Positions 1 through 15,000 of a stretch of 15,000 bases of DNA are shown in pieces. A model generated the notes under the pieces. The model saw nothing but the letters and a program-made list of their open reading frames with translations, was not told where the DNA came from and did no database searches. Source of the stretch: Glandiceps talaboti. Lineage: Eukaryota; Hemichordata; Enteropneusta; Spengelidae. Position numbers and translations under genes: made by a program. The stretch covers positions 2,820,001 through 2,835,000 of the forward strand of contig NC_135568.1 of the NCBI RefSeq assembly GCF_964340395.1, given 5' to 3'. How positions within the stretch are numbered: the first letter of the stretch is position 1; every line of letters begins with the position of its first letter.

Positions 1-35
<35 letters not shown>
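1..35. repeat. (GT)n microsatellite, cut by window edge
   Basis: Uninterrupted GT dinucleotides from the first base to 35, within the intron before exon 1, ending 46 nt before the acceptor. Confidence 0.95.
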
Positions 36-38
<3 letters not shown>

Positions 39-81
39 ACATGTCTTTATAAATGACTCATTTATGTATTATGTATTTCAG

Positions 82-7949
<7,868 letters not shown>

Positions 7950-8012
7950 CAATAACAATTGTATATAAACACGATGTGTAGGGCAAAGAACAGTAGACCA
8001 TACAACCAAACA

Positions 8013-8018
8013 AATAAA
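8013..8018 (+). promoter_or_regulatory. candidate proximal poly-A signal
   Basis: AATAAA hexamer 64 nt after the stop codon of the phosphatase. A U/GU-rich stretch (gaacgtttgttttagg) follows from about 8034, as expected downstream of a cleavage site. Confidence 0.5.
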
Positions 8019-8912
8019 ATTTGACGTCATACGAACGTTTGTTTTAGGAATTATAGCTGATCAGGGTAGTGTCAAGTGCCAGTGCCGTTTGAACATGATG
8101 AAAGTTTCAAAACCAACCTTTCGCTCAAGATTAAATTTGTCACTAGACTACCAATAGACTGACCAACTTTTAGTGAAGATATTTTTGTTTACTTGATGAC
8201 AAAGATATTCCCGTTGCAGCTAACGCAGATTTTACGACTAGATAAGTTCAACCCATGCTGAAGATAATTAATGTAATCGTCGAACCACAGACAACTAACT
8301 GAATATAATACATGTACAGATTTACTGGACAGTAAATCTACTGGTCGCCAAATATGTTGTATTGATTTAATATGAAGGTGCTGTTTTCAAAGACCAAACA
8401 AATATTTATCGCTTGTGCATTCTCTTTATGTAAAGGATTTGCCATATACTTTTAATAATATTTTTTTTGAAAAATATGTTCCTCATATTGGAATAATATT
8501 GAGGCTAAAAGCAGAATCTAAAGATGGCGCTTCAATTGAAATTTTTTAAAGATTCAAATACAAAAAAAATTGTGCCAGCTGCTTTGTAGGTGCCTTCGGA
8601 TAGGGGTTTATAACACAATTTATAGGTTTTTAGATACTTTTGTATTTTCTTTTTGTTACTAGGCGATTTTCTAGTAAAACTAGTGTAATTATATATTCGT
8701 GAAAGTGGCAATACTGCAATGACTAACTATAATTTGGATTTGCCAAATTATATTAATTTTACTTTGTAACAAAAACGCCAAGTCTGTGTATATATATATT
8801 TCTTACATTAAAATATTTACAACTATAACAGGGTTAGTTTTAAGTATGTAAACATTTAATTTTATTTTGCCTTTAATTAATATTGTTTTCCGTTTAACAC
8901 CGCGAGATTTGA

Positions 8913-8922
8913 AATAAATAAA
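8913..8922 (+). promoter_or_regulatory. candidate distal poly-A signal (two overlapping AATAAA)
   Basis: gaaataaataaatt contains two overlapping AATAAA hexamers at 8913-8918 and 8917-8922, about 970 nt after the stop. They could define a long 3' UTR isoform. Confidence 0.3.
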
Positions 8923-9572
8923 TTATTGAAGACTTTAGCGGGTTACGAGAAAATGACAATCTAAGATTTTAAAACTTATGAAGATAATTCAATATGATGT
9001 CGAATAGATCAGTTATGTGCCTACTAATTTCAATATTTATTGAAAAAATTGTTATTTATTTTTGCTTACCATTTTGGTATGTCAACACTAATAAATCAAA
9101 TCACGACAAAGTGATATATTAAATCACAATTTTAGTCAAGTTTTAGTCTCATGTCAGATGATGTAATGTTTAGTCTAAAACTACAAAGTACTTCATCAAA
9201 TGTACTAAATTCTTGCCACTGAACAACTTCAATGCAGTAATGCTTGTATATAGATATGTCAGCCTTGTCATGAATGGTAAAAGAGATACAGGCTGGGTTA
9301 CATTAATAAAATCACTTTCATAAAGAATAATAATAAAGAATGCTTGTAAATGAGACAGCAGTTTTGAATCCGGTCATTTGTCACCTTTATTGACATTTTC
9401 TGAAGTGTGAGAGGATAGGGAATAGTTGCATAGCAATTACAAAACAAATTATTAAACTAATCTAGTCTAGTTACTCAAATATAGAGATATTAATGCAAGC
9501 TAATCTGTTAAGGTTATTATATGAAGATTTCAACTTTTGAGACACTACATACAATTTATAGTAGAAGCACAG

Positions 9573-9690
9573 AAGCTTTCGCCCACACCTGTGGATTTAT
9601 TCACCAGTCTGCTGATGCCCATCAGATGATGTCTAATATCTGACGAACATCAGACTGGGGAACACGTTCACGGGTGTCGAAGTTTTGCTT
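9573..9690. repeat. imperfect foldback, about 50-bp arms
   Basis: The left arm (about 9573-9627) and right arm (about 9637-9690) are imperfect reverse complements around a short centre with taat. Matching parts include CCAGTCTG on the left against CAGACTGG on the right, and TCAGAT against ATCTGA. This resembles a small foldback or MITE-like element. No flanking target duplication is clear. Confidence 0.55.
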
Positions 9691-9780
9691 TCACTACCTA
9701 TCAGGTGCGTGGCGTCTCAAAAGGTGAAATGTCTATGCAAATATAGACATAACATACGACAGACGGACATTATACAGACT

Positions 9781-9877
9781 TATGTATGTATGTATGTATG
9801 TATGTATGTATGTATGTATGTATGTATGTGTGTATGTATGTATGTATGTATGTATGTATGTATGTATGTATGTATGT
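9781..9877. repeat. (TATG)n microsatellite
   Basis: Nearly pure TATG array with one GTGT variant at about 9829, about 90 nt after the foldback. The MYVC-type reading frames are artefacts. Confidence 0.95.
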
Positions 9878-9889
9878 CCCATGCGTGCT

Positions 9890-10560
9890 ATTTGTCTACC
9901 GTGAGAACTTATTCAAATTCCGGTTCCACCAGCAAATAGCCCTGTGGGTCCAAGTCCACATAATATCTGTTCAGTAAGTATGGAGCGATCGGGAATCGCA
10001 GCAAGGTAAACGTCTCGCACCCTAATAAATCACACTTAACGAGTAGAACGCACAGCAAGTACGTTTCAGACTATATAACCGTCACTTTTATTTCAGACTA
10101 AAGGATAACACAAGACAGCAGTTTGGTACGTCAGGGATAGAGGTCTAGTTTTGTATTGACAAGGCCCAGTTTCCCACTATACAACTCTCAACTCGTGCAG
10201 CATCTACCACAGTCATATGTACCGAACCAGGCCGACGGGCTAACCAGTGTAGCTGAGCTTACCGGGTCAGTGAGCGTAGAGAAGTCGGCTACGAAATCGC
10301 GAGAGTATGGAGTACTCTCTCCCCGAGATTACAGCATCCAGTGAGTCCCCATGTTGACCAACGAACTCTCGGAAACTCCCCCTTTTTTATACACTAAAAC
10401 CCCGCCAAAATTAAGCTAATGAACTACAAACAAGCCTTATGTTTCGAGGCCATATTCCATGTTTGGTGAATAGCGGGAAAATATACCCCATGTGACCTGC
10501 CTACGTGGCTGAAGGTTACCGTGTAGCCGCATGCATGTATGATGTTTAACAGTATACTTC
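9890..10560 (-). mobile_element. candidate LTR-like fragment, minus strand
   Basis: This block is richer in CpG and GC than its neighbours and has no coding sequence that I recognise. Read on the minus strand it has a TATA box (tataaaaaag, about 10382-10391), then about 300 nt downstream an AATAAA signal (complement of 10087-10092) near a second TTTATT-type tract. TATA followed by a nearby poly-A signal is the layout of a retrotransposon LTR. I could not fix its ends, a matching second LTR or a convincing primer-binding site. It could instead be an unrelated promoter or repeat. Confidence 0.28.
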
Positions 10561-10641
10561 AAAATGAACAGAAATAGTTGGAAAGGACTCTACCAATCCA
10601 CCCCGTTTGGTAATATTGAAGGTAGGATGAGAAGTGGACTG

Positions 10642-10812
10642 TTTACTAAAGATAGCATGTTGCTGACCAACAAACCATCTTTCATATTTGACAACTATAA
10701 ATTAAGTATGGAAATAGTGATTTTCATTACTTTAAAGGGTAGGTCATACTATGAAAAATATTTGTACACGTATTTCGACATGACATCAATCGCCATTTCC
10801 AACATTATTACC
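10642..10812 (+). repeat. diverged repeat family A, copy 1
   Basis: Shares ordered blocks with 12014-12186: aaagatagcatgttgctgac, actttaaagggtaggtca, actatgaaaaatattt and tatttcgacatgacatca. Direct orientation. The large TATG array begins where this copy ends. An open frame starting at 10564 runs through it, but copy 2 is interrupted in that frame, so it is not treated as coding. Confidence 0.85.
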
Positions 10813-10813
10813 G

Positions 10814-11006
10814 TATGTATGTATGTATGTATGTATGTATGTATGTATGTATGTATGTATGTATGTATGTATGTATGTATGTATGTATGTATGTATGTAT
10901 GTATGTATGGTATGTATGTATGTTATGTATGTATAGTATGTATGTATGTATGTATGTATGTATGTATGTATGTATGTATGTACATGTATGTATGTATGTA
11001 TGTATG

Positions 11007-11037
<31 letters not shown>

Positions 11038-11355
11038 CTATGTATGTATGTATGTTATGTATGTATAGTATGTATGTATGTATGTATGTATGTATGTATG
11101 TATGTATGTATGTATGTATGTATGTACATGTATGTATGTATGTATGTATGTATGTATGTATGTATGTTATGTATGTATGTTATGTATGTATAGTATGTAT
11201 GTATGTATGTATGTATGTATGTATGTATGTATGTATGTATGTATGTACATGTATGTATGTATGTATGTATGTATGTATGTATGTATGTTATGTATGTATG
11301 TTATGTATGTATAGTATGTATGTATGTATGTATGTTATGTATGTATGTATGTATG

Positions 11356-11386
<31 letters not shown>

Positions 11387-11411
11387 CTATGTATGTATGT
11401 ATGTATGTATG

Positions 11412-11442
<31 letters not shown>

Positions 11443-11467
11443 CTATGTATGTATGTATGTATGTATG

Positions 11468-11498
<31 letters not shown>

Positions 11499-11573
11499 CT
11501 ATGTATGTATGTATGTATGTATGTATGTATGTGTGTATATGTGTATGTACATGTATGTATGTATGTATGTATG

Positions 11574-11604
<31 letters not shown>

Positions 11605-11625
11605 CTATGTATGTATGTATGTATG

Positions 11626-11656
<31 letters not shown>

Positions 11657-11727
11657 CTATGTATGTATGTATGTATGTATGTATGTATGTGTGTATATGT
11701 GTATGTACATGTATGTATGTATGTATG

Positions 11728-11758
<31 letters not shown>

Positions 11759-11768
11759 CTATGTATGT
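10814..11768. repeat. large (TATG)n minisatellite with higher-order units
   Basis: About 955 bases of TATG, broken by recurring variants: tagtatg at about 10934, 11067, 11191 and 11312; tacatg at about 10981, 11125, 11246, 11548 and 11705; taactatg repeatedly from 11036; and gtgtgtatatgtgtatg at about 11531 and 11689. Recurrence about every 121-144 bp in the first half and 158 bp in the second shows higher-order duplication. All long MYVC or YIHT frames here are artefacts. Confidence 0.95.
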
Positions 11769-11860
11769 GAAATGTGTTAGAGCAATGAAATCAATGTCAA
11801 GTATCTGAATAAAAAAGATTCTACCATATGTTTGAGTCCTTTGACAATCAAATCCAGGAT

Positions 11861-12010
11861 AACACTGCTGTGTTCTACATTTCAGTCTTTCTACTGATGA
11901 TCGTCTTGAAGCTATACTAAATTGTTTTTCAATACTTTCAATTTTCAATACATCCACTCTCTCTTCCATATATAAATATACAGGCTGTTCCTAGTCGGTT
12001 TTCACTTCAA
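11861..12010 (+). repeat. diverged repeat family B, copy 1
   Basis: Blocks cactgctgtgtt, ctgatgatcgtctt and ggctgttcctagt recur in order in 13912-14012. It runs directly into family A copy 2, so the two may be parts of one larger element. Confidence 0.65.
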
Positions 12011-12013
12011 CAA

Positions 12014-12186
12014 GCTTAATAAAGATAGCATGTTGCTGACTAACAAACCCCCTTTCACCTCTGGTAGCCATAAATTAAATGTGAAAATAAGAAATTGAAT
12101 TACTTTAAAGGGTAGGTCAAACTATGAAAAATATTTATACAGGTATTTCGACATGACATCAACAATCATTTCCAATATTATTACAC
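12014..12186 (+). repeat. diverged repeat family A, copy 2
   Basis: Direct copy of 10642-10812 with many substitutions and small indels. At the place where copy 1 runs into TATG units, this copy has only tgtgtatatac, so the microsatellite may have expanded from a short TGTA seed in the element. Confidence 0.85.
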
Positions 12187-12270
12187 TGTGTATATACAAA
12201 TTGTAGTGTGGTAGGACACGAACACAAATATAGTGGTAGCACATATATGTAAGGCCTTAGAAAAAAGGTT

Positions 12271-12625
12271 GTGTGGTTCCGATTATGCTAAATTTTAAAA
12301 TAGGTAGATTTTTGGTTCTATCTTTCTAAATTTTTTCCATATGTGTGAGTCTAGTTCAGGTAGTTATGTTTTCATTTGTTTTCCATATGGTCTCTATGTT
12401 ATAGGTTTCTTCCCATCAGATGTACAGCCGTTACAGATTGGAAGAACAGTTTTATATTGTCTTCTCAAGTTGATGTAAGTTTCCGTATCCACTATTTCTT
12501 GCGAGACTTCACAACATTCGCGATTTTATTATTCATTTTCTCGAATACGTAAAAAGAAAGTTAGGGTCTGCGTGAAAAACTAGGTGAGGTCGGGAAACCA
12601 GAACCAAACCATTGTTTTATTAGGC
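12271..12625 (+). repeat. interspersed repeat family C, copy 1 (long form)
   Basis: Shares ordered blocks with 14699-14970: gtgtggttccgatta, gttcaggtagttat, cactatttctt, tctcgaatacgtaaaaa, gtgaaaaac, aggtcggg and ttgtttta. It carries about 80 bp (about 12374-12452) that are missing from the other copy. Confidence 0.85.
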
Positions 12626-12956
12626 CTAATGTAGAAACACGCATGAGCAGAAGCTGACACATGAAAACCCTTGGTAATGAATAAAACCTTTAAGGGCAGA
12701 TTCTTGATTTTTGCTGTCATTTCAAGTACAACACTAGTCTAGCAAAAAACTGTATTATATTATTATACTAGTTTACGAAAAAAAGCGTCACTCAACACGT
12801 TGATCAGAGTAGAATTTAGGAATTAGAGTTGTGTATTTTAAACTGGATCGTCAGCTTAATCTGTATGACATTGGAAATGTGGTTTCTTAATACGATAACA
12901 CAATTGTACAGTAATATTTGGTACATTCCTGTCCAATGCAACACGTGTAATGTGGA

Positions 12957-13100
12957 ATGATAATTCTCATTGCCTTTGTACGGTTAGCGTATGGTGTGGG
13001 TGGGGATATTGGTCGAGATGATGAAACTCGTCTTAAACTGAGAGCAGCCGCTGCCACCAAGACAAGATACCCTGACATTTTGCAACAGGAGTTTATATAG
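12957..13100 (+). CDS. possible small ORF, 47 aa, function unknown
   Basis: ATG at 12957, TAG at 13098-13100. It encodes MIILIAFVRLAYG, then GGDIGRDDETRLKLRA and AAATKTRYPDILQQEFI. The short hydrophobic start and the charged, mixed remainder look more protein-like than the surrounding DNA. It could also be a terminal exon with an acceptor at 12986-12987 (ggttag). Against it: the opposite strand also has an open frame of 63 codons over the same DNA (12887-13078), no poly-A signal follows closely, and no family is recognised. Confidence 0.2.
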   Translation: MIILIAFVRLAYGVGGDIGRDDETRLKLRAAAATKTRYPDILQQEFI

Positions 13101-14400
13101 TTGAAAATATATTTCGAGGTTGACCCCTACCAGTAATTGTGATCCAGTACACAGAAATACACATATGCAAATATCAGAGGTCAAAGTTTTTCGCATTGCG
13201 AATTGCATTGTTAAAGATGATTCACAATAGACCACTTAATCCTGTATATAAAGTATGCTTGTTTCAATAATTTCTTTGTCATCTCATCGATACACCATCG
13301 GCATCATATCGATCGATTGGTAAGTACACATGGTCCTTAATCTTCTCTGTTTTAATAATATCTAATTGACGTGTGTCTTCTACCAAATTACAATTATATT
13401 TATTATTTAATGTATTTTTTAAAATACTCAAGATTAAACCACCATGTTAACAGGACAATTTGTTCTTTCTTTATATGTTTCAAACAGGCACATTTTAAAT
13501 TATTTATATCAATTAAACCCTTACCCCCGAAAAAAAGTAAATACGAAAAAGGAACATGGTGGCAAGTATTTTGTTAAAATTTAACTTAAAATATCGGAAT
13601 TTTATAGTTCGTCATTTCTCACTCCGTATCAATGGTCTTGTATCACAACCAAAGGTTTTAATCACTCTAATGTTTCACCTGTTCAGATCGATCGGCTTTG
13701 TCAAACTGTCCGTTTGCTGGCTTCAATTAACGCTAGGCTAGGTTACTAGGTATTTAGTATATCGTCCCATATCACGCCACTAACTAGTAGTTATTAGTTT
13801 GGATTGCCAAATCTGAACAACAGTAACACAATGCGGAAACAATGGAGCTTTATCGTCACAGTGCTTCGTCTTGTCCCCATTCGTCAAAGCCAGTACAATC
13901 AAAGCCAGAGTAGCACTGCTTTGTTATACACTTGAATCTTTCCTCTGATAATCGTCTTAATTTGAAAACATGTCAGGTTGTTCCTAGTTGACTTATTGAC
14001 TTTTACTCCAACATTTACCGTAGTTTCTAGATTTTTTTCATTTTCATTTTCATACCTACAATCTTCCGATTGAATGTTTCCGTCTTGTGTCTTCATATAT
14101 CGTCAACGTAACTTGTTACAGGTTTATATTCAGGTTGGAATCCCGCAATAGAAAACATCTCTAAACATCTAGAAACCTGAAAAAGGTACTTAGTAGTTGA
14201 CAACAGTATAATTACTACCTGTCACTATCTCACCTTACCACCATCACCACCATCTAAATCTACACTAGTTAGCTGGAACAGGAGCATAATATTTCAATTG
14301 TTTTTTCAACTCTGAAAATAAATAAAATGCCAATAATTTAACGTTTAAACGTAGTTTAGTTTGATTTCGGGCGATAAAGAAAAATACATATTTAGTCTCC
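13101..14400. other. AT-rich intergenic region
   Basis: Apart from family B copy 2 (13912-14012), I see no conserved coding segment, array or RNA gene. The last 200 bases presumably contain the promoter of the gene starting at 14438, but no clear TATA box or initiator stands out. Confidence 0.4.
13912..14012 (+). repeat. diverged repeat family B, copy 2 (shorter)
   Basis: Contains gcactgctttgtt, ctgataatcgtctt, ggttgttcctagt and acttttactccaac, matching 11861-12010 in order but lacking about 50 bp between the middle and last blocks. Confidence 0.65.
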
Positions 14401-14437
14401 TTTGGTTTATTTTCCATGCGGTTGAAGACACAACAAA

Positions 14438-14495
14438 ATGAAACTCACAGTAGCTCTTCTCGTGTGCGTCTTCTCCAGCCAAGTATTTGCGGAAG
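14438..14495 (+). CDS. first coding exon of a secreted or membrane protein (signal peptide), gene continues beyond window
   Basis: The ATG sits in caacaaaATGa, a reasonable eukaryotic start context (A at -3). It encodes MKLTVALLVCVFSSQVFA then Glu: a Lys n-region, a hydrophobic core and a V-F-A cleavage site, so a textbook signal peptide. A donor g|gtaatt follows at 14496, leaving phase 1, the usual phase after signal-peptide exons. No later exon is recognisable in the remaining 500 bases, which include a family C repeat. The mature protein is unknown. Confidence 0.68.
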
Positions 14496-14698
14496 GTAAT
14501 TACATTTAAATAGATATATTCACAAGATACATGCCTCATTACTTTTGTTGATTGAAATTCCACTTTCATTTTTTTTAAAGATTTCGTGATCATCTTAAAT
14601 ATGCTAACTATTAGTGTCAATATCTAGATGAAGGGTTTTGACTAGTTGATGGGCTTGGTTATTGTCATACTACCCATTACATAAAGCCTATAACAAAT

Positions 14699-14970
14699 GT
14701 GTGGTTCCGATTACGCTCAATTTTAGAATAGGTGGGGTTGGTAGATTTATAATTCAATTCTTTTTTCATATGTGAGTGTCTACAGTTCAGGTAGTTATTT
14801 TTATATAGTCTTTTTCAGTTGATGTCAGTTTTCGCATCCACTATTTCTTCACACAATTTTTTCGATTTTATAATTTTTGTCTCGAATACGTAAAAAAAAA
14901 ATATTGAGGGTCGGCAGTGAAAAACAAGGTGGGGTCGGGTAACCGTAACCAAATAATCTTGTTTTAGTCC
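14699..14970 (+). repeat. interspersed repeat family C, copy 2 (short form)
   Basis: Direct copy of family C lying in the presumed first intron of the gene that starts at 14438. It ends with ggtggggtcgggtaaccg and cttgttttag. Diverged from copy 1 by substitutions and one large indel. Confidence 0.85.
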
Positions 14971-15000
14971 TTATCAATTATGTGTATGTATTTATGATAT

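Larger units (their letters stand above)
7950..9560 (+). other. RPTP 3' UTR and AT-rich intergenic DNA
   Basis: No coding exon is recognisable on either strand. Poly-A signals AATAAA occur at 8013-8018, at 8913-8918 and 8917-8922 (overlapping), and at 9305-9310, so the transcript may end shortly after 8018 or use a longer AT-rich UTR. A perfect 10-bp stem with a 5-base loop lies at 8728-8752. The end of the UTR cannot be fixed from sequence alone. Confidence 0.5.

Noticed and set aside
7950-9560. A second (D2) phosphatase domain after exon 14
   Set aside because: Searched by eye for YINAS, WPD, HCSAG and QTxxQY motifs in all frames; none found, and exon 13 leads cleanly to a stop in exon 14.
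10156-10344. 62-codon frame in the LTR-like block
   Set aside because: Short, no recognisable motif, and inside a probable repeat read better on the other strand.
10564-10812. Open frame of about 83 codons before the TATG array
   Set aside because: Most of it lies in dispersed repeat family A, and the second copy is interrupted in this frame. No family recognised.
10814-11768. Possible CRISPR-like array
   Set aside because: There are no unique spacers; the variants are slips within a tetranucleotide repeat, and the DNA is eukaryotic.
12275-12290. tRNA-derived SINE B-box (ggttccgatta)
   Set aside because: Only a partial match to the B-box and no A-box at the proper distance; not enough to call a tRNA-type SINE.
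12413-12475. Possible short exon bounded by ttatag and gtaagt
   Set aside because: It lies inside dispersed repeat family C, is absent from the other copy and does not join in frame to the 12988 segment.

Overview
This is eukaryotic, almost certainly invertebrate metazoan, nuclear DNA. It is AT-rich, has GT-AG introns, long di- and tetranucleotide microsatellites and degenerate dispersed repeats, and shows no prokaryotic gene structure. The species cannot be named from the sequence.

Positions 82-7949 (+ strand) carry the 3' part of one gene, read here as 14 coding exons with consistent splice phases (564 complete codons plus stop). It encodes a receptor-type protein tyrosine phosphatase. In order there are: the membrane-proximal fibronectin-III-like module with a dibasic RRKR site (exons 1-3), one transmembrane helix (exon 4), a charged juxtamembrane segment (exons 5-6), a single PTP domain (exons 6-13) and a short Tyr-free tail (exons 13-14). 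The 5' end, with the signal peptide and outer FN3 repeats, lies upstream of the window. A single PTP domain and this FN3 module with CNGPL-like and YTDTPFSEP-like motifs fit the R3 class (PTPRB/PTPRJ/Ptp10D-like). The signature HCSAGVGRT is intact, but the WPD loop reads WPHQG and the pTyr loop reads KNRF, so catalysis is probably impaired or altered.

Several introns carry microsatellites, three of them starting exactly 20 nt after the 5' splice site. A CT-repeat-bearing element and its inverted GA-repeat copy flank exons 5-7.

Positions 7950-9560 hold the 3' UTR and AT-rich intergenic DNA with several AATAAA signals. Positions 9570-14300 are a repeat-rich intergenic tract: an imperfect foldback, two TATG arrays (one about 955 bp with higher-order structure), an LTR-like block on the minus strand, and three families of diverged repeat copies. 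At 14438-14495 a new + strand gene seems to begin with a signal-peptide exon; the rest lies beyond the window. I found no bacterial, phage, CRISPR or RNA genes. The most notable biology is the degenerate receptor phosphatase and the architecture of its introns.
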